Source of the DNA: Candidatus Parvarchaeota archaeon
Lineage (GTDB): Archaea; Nanobdellota; Nanobdellia; Parvarchaeales; Parvarchaeaceae
Length of the DNA stretch: 13,376 nucleotides
Assembly (NCBI GenBank): GCA_030044235.1
Contig: JASHWD010000065.1
Location: 1 to 13,376 of the forward strand
Reading direction: 5' to 3'
Below are positions 7,026-12,874 of the stretch, in pieces (within the stretch, counting starts at the first letter, position 1; the number at the start of each line of letters is the position of its first letter). Under the pieces are notes generated by a model that was given only the letters and a program-made list of their open reading frames with translations, was not told where the DNA came from and made no database searches. The position numbers were made by a program, and so were the translations under genes.

Positions 7026-7454
7026 ATGGAAAGTAGCGAAAAGAAATACAGGAATCCTACACCCTGTGTGGACGGTGTCCTAATAAAAGATGAGAACGTT
7101 TTGCTTATAAAAAGGGGCCACTCGCCATATGAAGGTAAATGGGCGCTCCCGGGCGGCTTCGTTGAATATGGAGAAACAACAGAGAATGCGGTTACCCGTG
7201 AATTTCAAGAAGAAACAGGTCTATCTGTAACTATAGACCGCCTCGTGGGTGTATACTCTGATCCTAAACGCGATCCTCGTGGACACAATATCTCAATAAC
7301 ATATCTACTTAGTAATCCTAAGGGAGAGCCTAAAGGCGGTGATGATGCTAAGGAAGCTAAATGGTGGCCGATAGATAATCTTCCGGAGCTAGCTTTTGAT
7401 CATGAGAAAATACTTAGAGACTGCATAAGGATTCATAGAAGTCGTAAAGACTGA
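7026..7454 (+). CDS. Nudix hydrolase, ADP-ribose pyrophosphatase-like
   Basis: The 142-residue protein has a complete Nudix box starting GGFVEYGE: G44, E50, R58-E59, E62-E63 and G65 fit the GX5EX7REUXEEXGU pattern that binds the metal-diphosphate. The surrounding sequence (NPTPCVDGVLI near the N-terminus, WALPGGFVEYGE, then VGVYSDPKRDPRGH) resembles archaeal ADP-ribose pyrophosphatases, which cleave ADP-ribose to AMP and ribose 5-phosphate. Cleaning of oxidised nucleotides is an alternative that motif reading cannot exclude. It has a strong Shine-Dalgarno site 20 bases after sodN, and its stop is one base before the sodX start, so it appears cotranscribed between the SOD and its protease. A role in NiSOD maturation is not known for this family; a shared oxidative-stress response is an inference. 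Confidence 0.9.
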   Translation: MESSEKKYRNPTPCVDGVLIKDENVLLIKRGHSPYEGKWALPGGFVEYGETTENAVTREFQEETGLSVTIDRLVGVYSDPKRDPRGHNISITYLLSNPKGEPKGGDDAKEAKWWPIDNLPELAFDHEKILRDCIRIHRSRKD

Positions 7455-7455
7455 T

Positions 7456-7758
7456 ATGTGGCTACCGCTAAAACGCTTTAAAATAATTGACAGAAGCATG
7501 GAGCCTGCGCTTTTAGAAGGCGACTATGTAATTGTAAATAGACTGGCATACCTTTTCAGAGAGCCAAAAATAGGAGAAATAATAGTGTTTAAACACCCTA
7601 CTAAAAGACAATTTCTTGTAAAACGCATAGTAAACAAGCTAAAGAATGGATTATATATAGTGACCGGAGACAATACGGAAAAGAGCTTGGATAGCAGGTC
7701 TTTTGGTCCAATAAGATCAAATTCTATAGTCGGAAAGGTTTCAGTAATAGTAAAATAA
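7456..7758 (+). CDS. sodX: Nickel-type superoxide dismutase maturation protease (S26/S24-like)
   Basis: This small peptidase of 100 residues should remove the NiSOD propeptide. It has the signal-peptidase-like core: nucleophile S14 in DRSMEP, general-base lysine K56 in LVKRI, and the conserved GDN...S.DSR.FGP box (G71-D72-N73, S77, D79-S80-R81, F83-G84-P85). It lacks a membrane anchor, unlike housekeeping signal peptidase I, and agrees in size with SodX/CbiS-type NiSOD proteases. The Ser/Lys dyad is the bacterial form; archaeal Sec11-type signal peptidases use Ser/His. Its ATG follows the Nudix stop by one base with no Shine-Dalgarno site, so translation is probably coupled. Being in the sodN operon makes the assignment strong. 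Confidence 0.88.
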   Translation: MWLPLKRFKIIDRSMEPALLEGDYVIVNRLAYLFREPKIGEIIVFKHPTKRQFLVKRIVNKLKNGLYIVTGDNTEKSLDSRSFGPIRSNSIVGKVSVIVK

Positions 7759-7777
7759 AAGCAAAATTTAGTGTCAG

Positions 7778-7817
7778 AAAAGGGCTATTACTCGGATCTT
7801 CTCCAAATAGCCTTTTT
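7778..7817. terminator. Hairpin with T tract between sodX and the small membrane peptide gene
   Basis: The arms AAAAGGGCTATT (7778-7789) and AATAGCCTTTTT (7806-7817) pair over 12 positions with one G-U pair, around a 16-base loop. It lies between two convergent genes, ends in a run of five T on the plus strand and four T on the minus strand, and could end both transcripts. Function is inferred; archaeal termination often needs only the T run. Confidence 0.45.
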
Positions 7818-7825
7818 AGCTTATT

Positions 7826-7921
7826 TTAACTCTGTGCCGCCAACCAATTGTTTCTTATTATGAAGGCGAACATGATTATAAAATAAGCCACTATCGCACC
7901 AACTATAATGCCGTTTTCCAT
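7826..7921 (-). CDS. 31-residue single-span membrane peptide, unknown function
   Basis: This short gene encodes MENGIIVGAIVAYFIIMF followed by AFIIRNNWLAAQS. Residues 4-22 form one uninterrupted hydrophobic helix with only uncharged residues, preceded by a glutamate and followed by an arginine, so a membrane peptide with one span is likely. Support for it being real: a perfect GGAGG (7929-7933) exactly 7 bases before the ATG, a TATA-like AT-rich element upstream (7961-7972), and a hairpin just after the stop. It occupies most of the otherwise empty 332-base gap between sodX and the Rieske gene, and its promoter diverges from that of the Rieske ferredoxin. No family is recognised. It could be a small subunit or regulator of a membrane complex; that is only a guess. 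Confidence 0.65.
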   Translation of the reverse strand: MENGIIVGAIVAYFIIMFAFIIRNNWLAAQS

Positions 7922-7928
7922 GCGCTTG

Positions 7929-7933
7929 CCTCC
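7929..7933 (-). promoter_or_regulatory. Shine-Dalgarno site of the small membrane peptide gene
   Basis: GGAGG on the minus strand, 7 bases before the ATG at 7921. Its strength and ideal spacing are the main evidence that this 31-codon frame is translated. Confidence 0.65.
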
Positions 7934-7960
7934 ACATAATATTATATGAAAGCAACTTAC

Positions 7961-7972
7961 ATATATATTTTT
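7961..7972 (-). promoter_or_regulatory. TATA-like box for the small membrane peptide gene
   Basis: The minus-strand element AAAAATATATAT would place a transcript start near 7940, giving a leader of about 20 bases that contains the Shine-Dalgarno site. This differs from the leaderless pattern of most genes here. Confidence 0.4.
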
Positions 7973-8059
7973 ACATGAAGCATTTTGTGCCAAATAAACA
8001 GAATTTTATAGCAGAAAATCGGGAGTTAATTCCTTAGAAGTATCTTTTTTTAAATGTAA

Positions 8060-8071
8060 GTTTTAAATTAG
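8060..8071 (+). promoter_or_regulatory. TATA-like box for the Rieske gene
   Basis: GTTTTAAATTAG is centred about 25 bases before the ATG at 8091, with no Shine-Dalgarno site, consistent with a leaderless mRNA. The upstream stretch 7981-8059 holds nothing else I can identify. Confidence 0.5.
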
Positions 8072-8090
8072 ATGCAAGCTACATAAATTT

Positions 8091-8399
8091 ATGGCAGATT
8101 TTTTAAGAGTTGGTAGCGCTTCAGAAGTTAAAAATGGAGAAATGAAAGGCTTTTCGATTGGAAAAGAAAAGATATTAGTTACAAATCTAGACGGCAAATT
8201 TTACGCTTTAAGTTCTGTTTGTACACACAAAGGTGGGCCGCTCGAAAAGGGAACTTTAGGTAAAAATATAGTTACTTGTCCATGGCACCATTCCGAATTT
8301 GACGTTACAACTGGCGGTGTAATAAAGGGTCCGGCGACTAATCCATTAAAGAAATTTGAAGTTAAGGTAGTTGGTGAAGACCTCCTCGTTAGAATATAA
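8091..8399 (+). CDS. Rieske [2Fe-2S] ferredoxin
   Basis: This soluble 102-residue protein is one Rieske domain. The cluster ligands are C44 and H46 in CTHKGGPL and C63 and H66 in CPWHHSEFD, two Cys and two His in the standard order. The length and the sequence (FYALSSVCTHKGGPLEKG) match the ferredoxin components of dioxygenase or nitrite-reductase (NirD-like) systems rather than the membrane-anchored Rieske of cytochrome bc complexes; there is no signal or anchor. It carries electrons at moderate potential, but no partner oxygenase or reductase is visible in the window. It stands alone with its own promoter, and its stop is one base from the stop of the convergent endonuclease III gene. Confidence 0.93.
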   Translation: MADFLRVGSASEVKNGEMKGFSIGKEKILVTNLDGKFYALSSVCTHKGGPLEKGTLGKNIVTCPWHHSEFDVTTGGVIKGPATNPLKKFEVKVVGEDLLVRI

Positions 8400-8400
8400 A

Positions 8401-9060
8401 CTATTTAGAACCAACCACACCGTTTTTAGGACATATATCTTTTAGCACGCATTTACTGCAAAGGGGCGCCGTTGAATGACATATTTCATGTCCGTGTTCC
8501 TTCATTATGTAAGCTATCTTCTTCCAATGAGACTTTTCTAATAATGACATTAGATCCTTTTCTATATCATCTGGTTTTTGACTTTTACTTAAACCTATTC
8601 TTGCGGCCAATTTTATAACCCAGGTATCTACAGGTATGCCTTCTACCTTTCCATAAGCGTTTATTAATATAGTGTTGGCTGTCTTTCTCCCAACTCCCGG
8701 GAGTTTCAGAAGCTCCTCCATTTTATCCGGTACTTTACCATCATATTTCTCTGAGAGGATGCTTGCGGTTTTTATTATGTTCTTTACTTTGTTTCCGGCA
8801 AAGGTTACTTTAGACGTGTATTTAAGAAGTTCCGCTTCACTTGATCCAGCATAATCGCGAGCAGTTTTATATTTTTTGAAAAGCTCCGGCGTAATAGAAT
8901 TAACTACAGTATCCCGAGTTTGTGCCGACAATATCGCGGCAACTATCAGTTCTAGAGGATTCGAGAAATTTAGATAATATTTTTGGTTGGGGTAGGTTTT
9001 CTCTAATATTTCTATTGCGGTTAGTGCCGATTTCTTAGGAAGAAGAACAAAGTCTTTCAT
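8401..9060 (-). CDS. nth: Endonuclease III (DNA glycosylase/AP lyase)
   Basis: The 219-residue enzyme removes oxidised pyrimidines and nicks the abasic site. Visible features are LSAQTRD (44-50), the helix-hairpin-helix LPGVGRKTAN with catalytic K126, catalytic D145 in PVDTW, and a [4Fe-4S] loop with cysteines C194, C201, C204 and C210 in the standard C-X6-C-X2-C-X5-C spacing. The residue after VDT is tryptophan (W147) where most relatives have histidine (VDTHV). The length is normal, and both catalytic residues are present, so activity is expected. The ATG at 9060 is supported by a TATA-like box 27 bases upstream. Its partners in base excision repair, exonuclease III and PolX, are also encoded in this window. 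Confidence 0.95.
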   Translation of the reverse strand: MKDFVLLPKKSALTAIEILEKTYPNQKYYLNFSNPLELIVAAILSAQTRDTVVNSITPELFKKYKTARDYAGSSEAELLKYTSKVTFAGNKVKNIIKTASILSEKYDGKVPDKMEELLKLPGVGRKTANTILINAYGKVEGIPVDTWVIKLAARIGLSKSQKPDDIEKDLMSLLEKSHWKKIAYIMKEHGHEICHSTAPLCSKCVLKDICPKNGVVGSK

Positions 9061-9080
9061 AAACTAATCTGCTTACCATA

Positions 9081-9092
9081 CTATTTATTATC
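9081..9092 (-). promoter_or_regulatory. TATA-like box for nth
   Basis: Minus-strand ATAATAAATAG is centred about 27 bases before the ATG at 9060, predicting a leaderless message. It shares the 124-base divergent gap (9061-9184) with the promoter of the glucoamylase-like gene. Confidence 0.5.
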
Positions 9093-9150
9093 TAGATTTG
9101 TGAAATAAAGCTTTTTGAAGGAGTTCTAGGCGTATTTTCATTATCTAAAG

Positions 9151-9159
9151 CTTATATCG
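9151..9159 (+). promoter_or_regulatory. TATA-like box for the GH15-like gene
   Basis: CTTATATCG is centred about 30 bases before the ATG at 9185, so the untranslated leader would be zero to a few bases. No Shine-Dalgarno site is present. Confidence 0.4.
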
Positions 9160-9184
9160 TTGTACTATTCATAATATTAATTGT

Positions 9185-10585
9185 ATGTCTTCTTCCGCAG
9201 AGGAATTAGTAAGCATAAACGCTTCTCATAAAGAGAAAAGAAGTCTAGAACAACTCCTTTCCGAAAATGGTAGGCTTGAAAAGATTAAAGCCGTAATTAG
9301 ACACGAACGCAAACATATGCTACCCAAGGGCAAGGACTATTCTTATATTCCTGCCTCACTTACTTATGATTCTTATAATCACCAGTGGATTAGAGACTCG
9401 TCTAAAGGAATACTTAATTTATTAGAACTACTTGATTTTTCTTACGAATCTGGTATGCAGTTTTATCTCGGCCAAGATATAGAAAACATAGAAGCTGACC
9501 TAGCTAAGGCAATCAATACATTATGGAAGGCAGCAGAATTTTTTGCAGAAAACATATCAAAAAGCGAAGTAAGAGATATATCAAAACTAGAATCAAAACT
9601 TGGTAAAAATCACGTACTTGGAAGATTTGAAATCGATGATAACGCGAATATAAAATTATGTGAAGCTGACAATGCTCAATTAGAAGAGGTACGTAGCTGG
9701 CAGATGCAATATGATTCGGTGCCTCTAATCCTCTTGGCTACAAACAGGTTTATACATAGTTACGGAAAAGAACGTATAAAAGGTTCTATCTCTATAGCAA
9801 AGAGAATTTTGCCATGGCTCGCAAGTTATATGATGAACTATTATACCACGCCATGTGCAGACGCCTGGGAACAATATTATAACTATAATAATGAGCCCGT
9901 AAAAGAAGGAAGCAAGAACGTAGGAAAAACCATTGACTCTTATAGTATATCTGCGATATACGCCGGAGTAAAAGCAGCAAAAGAGCTATCAGAAACACTC
10001 GGCTTATCACTCACCGGCCTTGATCAAAGTAAAATAGAAGAATTCCTTTTAGGATACTTCGTACATAGCGCAGATTCCCTAGCGACAAAAATTTTATCTA
10101 AATCTAAGAAAGAATATGGAGAAACTATGGAAAGCGTAGACTCATCTGCAGTAGAAGTATTTAGACTATTCAAACCAAAACAACTAATTGGTTCAGATAT
10201 CGAATTTAATACGATAGACACAATAGAAAGAACCCTTATTGGAACAAATGTATTACCGATCAGATATAGATTCTTTGGTAAAGATAAAGACATAAAGGAC
10301 AGCTATTTTTACGGTGGAAGGTGGTTACCAAATGGTTTGGAACTTGCAATGTACTATCTAGACACAGACAGTATAGACAAAGCTAGAAAAATAGTAGAAT
10401 ATGTAGAAAATAAAATCTCTGGAGACGGTTCATTACCAGAACAGGAACTGATTGATCCGGCCAGTCCGGATCAAGATCCATCGAGCTATTTTATAAAGAA
10501 CGGGAATAGCATGATAAATTGCTTATGGTGGTCAGAAACAGCGTACTTAGCAGCGGTTTCAAAATACATGCGTGTCAGCCTTTAA
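9185..10585 (+). CDS. GH15-like glycoside hydrolase (glucoamylase/trehalase type)
   Basis: The 466-residue protein has the marks of an (alpha/alpha)6-barrel inverting glycosidase. They are WIRDS (68-72, substrate-binding), PCADAWEQ with the likely catalytic acid E229, GGRWLPNGLELAMYYL, GDGSLPEQ with the likely catalytic base E419, and a closing aromatic run (CLWWSETAYLAA). These fit GH15 glucoamylases, glucodextranases and trehalases, which release glucose from alpha-glucans or trehalose. The N-terminus is polar and lacks a signal peptide, so it probably acts on a cytoplasmic substrate such as stored glycogen or trehalose. It lacks the N-terminal beta-domain usual in prokaryotic glucoamylases, which explains its modest length. 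It is a single-gene unit; no other glycan genes are nearby. The substrate is not decided. Confidence 0.82.
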   Translation: MSSSAEELVSINASHKEKRSLEQLLSENGRLEKIKAVIRHERKHMLPKGKDYSYIPASLTYDSYNHQWIRDSSKGILNLLELLDFSYESGMQFYLGQDIENIEADLAKAINTLWKAAEFFAENISKSEVRDISKLESKLGKNHVLGRFEIDDNANIKLCEADNAQLEEVRSWQMQYDSVPLILLATNRFIHSYGKERIKGSISIAKRILPWLASYMMNYYTTPCADAWEQYYNYNNEPVKEGSKNVGKTIDSYSISAIYAGVKAAKELSETLGLSLTGLDQSKIEEFLLGYFVHSADSLATKILSKSKKEYGETMESVDSSAVEVFRLFKPKQLIGSDIEFNTIDTIERTLIGTNVLPIRYRFFGKDKDIKDSYFYGGRWLPNGLELAMYYLDTDSIDKARKIVEYVENKISGDGSLPEQELIDPASPDQDPSSYFIKNGNSMINCLWWSETAYLAAVSKYMRVSL

Positions 10586-10637
10586 GCAGCCGCGATTTTT
10601 AGCAATAAAAGCAATTAAGATGGACCTTTATTTAGTT

Positions 10638-10802
10638 CTAATCATTGTCTTCTTTTTCTGATTCTTCTTCATCCTGATCCGCTTCTTGTTCTTCTTCCTC
10701 TTCTTCAAACTCGTTTGTTTCGTCTTTTAATTCACTTTTATCTAAGAAGTCTTCATCTACATTTTCTTCTTTCTTCTTTTCTCTCTTCTGCTTCTTTTTC
10801 AT
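10638..10802 (-). CDS. 54-residue highly charged, probably disordered protein
   Basis: The frame encodes a lysine-rich head (MKKKQKREKKKEENVDEDF) and a glutamate/aspartate-rich tail with a run of six glutamates (33-38). Nearly the whole chain is charged, so it is probably disordered and could bind nucleic acid or a basic partner at opposite ends. A TATA-like element (10823-10833) lies about 26 bases before the ATG, and the frame fills the gap between the convergent GH15-like gene and the upstream PLP enzyme gene. No Shine-Dalgarno site is seen and no family is recognised. Low-complexity purine-rich DNA can make open frames by chance, so this is moderately supported. Confidence 0.5.
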   Translation of the reverse strand: MKKKQKREKKKEENVDEDFLDKSELKDETNEFEEEEEEQEADQDEEESEKEDND

Positions 10803-10822
10803 AAAGACAATTATCAAATATA

Positions 10823-10833
10823 AGATAAAAGCC
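10823..10833 (-). promoter_or_regulatory. TATA-like box for the charged small protein gene
   Basis: Minus-strand CTTTTATCTTA is centred about 26 bases before the ATG at 10802. It lies between the stop of the PLP enzyme gene and this frame, the position expected for an independent leaderless promoter. Confidence 0.35.
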
Positions 10834-10862
10834 TTTGGTTTAGTGCCGCCGAAGCTTATAAT

Positions 10863-12023
10863 TTAAATACCGCTCAAAGCTCGATCCAAATCGCTTATTA
10901 AGTCCTCTACGTTTTCTATTCCAACGGACATTCTTATTAGCGTATCGCTTATACCTAACTTTTCTCTATCCTCTTTCAGAACCTGTCCATGAGTCATAGA
11001 AGCAGGGTGTTCTATAAGCGATTCAACTCCGCCAAGACTTACTGCAAATGAGAATAATTTTAAAGTTCTGAGAAATCTATTTACGTCATCTATATCTCCA
11101 TTCAATTCAAATGAGAGCATCCCACCAAATCCTGCCATCTGTTTTTTTGCTAGTTCGTGTTGTGGATGCGATTTTAATCCCGGGTAAAATATAGTTTTTA
11201 TTCTGGGATTCTTTTCAAGATAACTAACTATTCTCGCAGCGTTTTTCTCGTGTTCTCTCATTCGTATGGCCAGAGTTTTTATGCCCCGCATTACCAAAAA
11301 ACAATCAAATGGAGAAAGCATTGTTCCAGCTTCGCCTTGTACGAATCTTATCCTTTCATAAATCTTATCATCAGATAGCATAATTGCGCCGCCTATCGAA
11401 TCACTATGGCCATTAATATATTTTGTTGTACTATGTAAAACGATATCCGAGCCTAAGCTAAGCGGTTGTTGCAGGTATGGACTTGCAAAGGTATTATCAA
11501 CTACTACAAGCATTTTATGCTTATGAGCGATTTCTGCTGCCCCGGATATATCACATATTTTCATTAGAGGATTTGTTGGCGTTTCTAACCATAATAGCTT
11601 TGTATTCTTTTTTATCGCCTTCTCTATGTTCTTAGGATTTGTAGCATCTACATAGGTAAACTCGATGTTTAGTCCATCACTTATTATTTGATCAAACAAT
11701 CCCTTTGTTCCGCCGTATAGGTCATCGAATGCCACAACATGGTCACCGGATTTTAAGATAGATAAAAGTATGGTTGTTATAGCAGACATGCCAGAAGAAA
11801 ACGCCATCCCATATTTTGCGTTCTCTAAAGCCGCCAATTTTTTTTCTAGAGCATCTCTAGTCGGATTCGAAAGACGAGAATACATATTTCCATTGGTTTT
11901 TTCATTTATGCCTTTCCAAGCAAAAGTAGAAGACAGGTGTATTGGTAACACTACATCCCCATTTGCACCTTCTCGGTGGTCCGGTTCTTCGCCTACGTGT
12001 ATAGCTTTTGTTTCGAATCTCAT
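10863..12023 (-). CDS. Cys/Met-metabolism PLP-dependent enzyme (cystathionine gamma-synthase/lyase family)
   Basis: This 386-residue fold-type I PLP enzyme acts in transsulfuration or sulfur amino acid turnover. The PLP lysine is K201 in HSTTKYINGHSD. Other active-site features are YSRLSNPT (48-55), SSGMSA (76-81), Y103 in DDLYGGT, ETPTNPL (147-153), D176 in VVDNTFASPYLQ, and SLGGVESLIEHPASMTHG near the C-terminus, the family's signature. The length is typical and the chain is complete. The family includes cystathionine gamma-synthase, cystathionine gamma-lyase, beta-lyase and O-acetylhomoserine sulfhydrylase; general resemblance favours the cystathionine gamma-synthase/lyase group, but the reaction cannot be fixed by reading. 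No methionine or cysteine genes are adjacent. A TATA-like box is about 31 bases upstream. Confidence 0.9.
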   Translation of the reverse strand: MRFETKAIHVGEEPDHREGANGDVVLPIHLSSTFAWKGINEKTNGNMYSRLSNPTRDALEKKLAALENAKYGMAFSSGMSAITTILLSILKSGDHVVAFDDLYGGTKGLFDQIISDGLNIEFTYVDATNPKNIEKAIKKNTKLLWLETPTNPLMKICDISGAAEIAHKHKMLVVVDNTFASPYLQQPLSLGSDIVLHSTTKYINGHSDSIGGAIMLSDDKIYERIRFVQGEAGTMLSPFDCFLVMRGIKTLAIRMREHEKNAARIVSYLEKNPRIKTIFYPGLKSHPQHELAKKQMAGFGGMLSFELNGDIDDVNRFLRTLKLFSFAVSLGGVESLIEHPASMTHGQVLKEDREKLGISDTLIRMSVGIENVEDLISDLDRALSGI

Positions 12024-12048
12024 ATTATCAAAATACTATGTTATTTGT

Positions 12049-12059
12049 CGTTATAAAGA
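12049..12059 (-). promoter_or_regulatory. TATA-like box for the PLP enzyme gene
   Basis: Minus-strand TCTTTATAACG is centred about 31 bases before the ATG at 12023, predicting a leader of about five bases without a Shine-Dalgarno site. A 12-base perfect palindrome lies about 20 bases further upstream. Confidence 0.45.
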
Positions 12060-12085
12060 TTTTTAGAATTTGAAAGTTATTAACG

Positions 12086-12754
12086 TTAATTACTCAGATT
12101 ATAATCAGAGCTTAATGAAAGTTTTCTTTTATTAAATTTACTGATTGCGTCATTAATATCAGATTGACTTTTGTAAGCGTCTAGCAAGCCTGCATTACGC
12201 CCTATAAGTCTTTCAACATCTTCAGAATCACAATAATCAAGTTCTATAGGGTCGCCACTTAAATTTTCTATATTGTCGAGTATGTAGTTTTTAATATAAT
12301 TTATTGCTTCTTTTTCTACTATTTTATCTATAATTTTCGCCCCGATTACCTTCTTTTTTCTTAAAGGTCCAAAATCTGAAAGCGTAAGATCAAGCACACC
12401 ATGTCTTTGTATTTCTATTACTCCATTCTCTAAAAATACTATTAGTTCCTGACAACCAAGTTTCTCCATAAGCTCCGAATTATCTGACTTAAGTTCTTCT
12501 GCTAGCACTTCACTGTATCTAGGCACGGCACCAGTTTTCGCTAGGTCTTTTAGTAGAGCCCTTTCATTTTTACCGTATACATGCTTAAGAATGTCTATTC
12601 CGCGGTATTTTAGTTGTTTATCCGTAGTAAGATAAACAGAAAAAGGCCTTGAGCTGTGATATCCTAAAATAGTAAAAACTCCAAATTCTTTTTGAGTCGC
12701 TTCGATTGAAGAATCCTTTATTTCTTCTACCAGGTCTTTAAGTAGTTTTTCCAT
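12086..12754 (-). CDS. Hypothetical protein of 222 residues, family not recognised
   Basis: I do not recognise this protein. It is soluble, without signal peptide or membrane span, with alternating helix and strand patterns. From the chosen start the N-terminus (MEKLLKDLVEEIKDSSIEATQKEFG) is a helix. A middle region (VYLTTDKQLKYRGIDILKHVYG, then LGCQELIVFLENGVIEIQRHG) looks like mixed alpha/beta, and a long charged helical C-terminal part follows. Two cysteines are present and no catalytic motif stands out. The frame extends to an ATG at 12817, but a TATA-like box (12775-12785) lies downstream of that codon and 26 bases before the ATG at 12754, so 12754 is the likely leaderless start. The next gene on the left has its own promoter. 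Confidence 0.75.
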   Translation of the reverse strand: MEKLLKDLVEEIKDSSIEATQKEFGVFTILGYHSSRPFSVYLTTDKQLKYRGIDILKHVYGKNERALLKDLAKTGAVPRYSEVLAEELKSDNSELMEKLGCQELIVFLENGVIEIQRHGVLDLTLSDFGPLRKKKVIGAKIIDKIVEKEAINYIKNYILDNIENLSGDPIELDYCDSEDVERLIGRNAGLLDAYKSQSDINDAISKFNKRKLSLSSDYNLSN

Positions 12755-12774
12755 GCTATTTTTATGATTAAAAC

Positions 12775-12785
12775 TATTATAAATA
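12775..12785 (-). promoter_or_regulatory. TATA-like box that decides the start of the hypothetical gene
   Basis: Minus-strand ATTTATAATAG is centred 26 bases before the ATG at 12754. The longer reading from 12817 would start upstream of this promoter, so the shorter protein is preferred. Confidence 0.55.
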
Positions 12786-12874
12786 ATATAAGAAAGCTCA
12801 AAGCCGTTTGTAAACACAAAATTATTATAAGATTTATAAGCTTCTTTTGTATCTTTTAATTATACAGTATATTT

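Noticed and set aside
7456..7758. Housekeeping signal peptidase I
   Set aside because: Too short, no membrane anchor, Ser/Lys dyad, and located in the sodN operon; SodX fits better.
8091..8399. Rieske subunit of a cytochrome bc complex
   Set aside because: No membrane anchor, short length, and the sequence matches soluble Rieske ferredoxins.
10024..10293. Minus-strand open frame inside the GH15-like gene
   Set aside because: Shadow frame; composition and context do not support coding.
12079..12090. Perfect 12-base palindrome ATTAACGTTAAT upstream of the PLP enzyme promoter
   Set aside because: It overlaps the 3' end of the hypothetical gene, occurs once, and such AT-rich palindromes arise by chance; not strong enough to call an operator.
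12755..12817. N-terminal 21-residue extension of the hypothetical protein
   Set aside because: It would start upstream of the TATA-like box at 12775-12785; the ATG at 12754 has ideal spacing.
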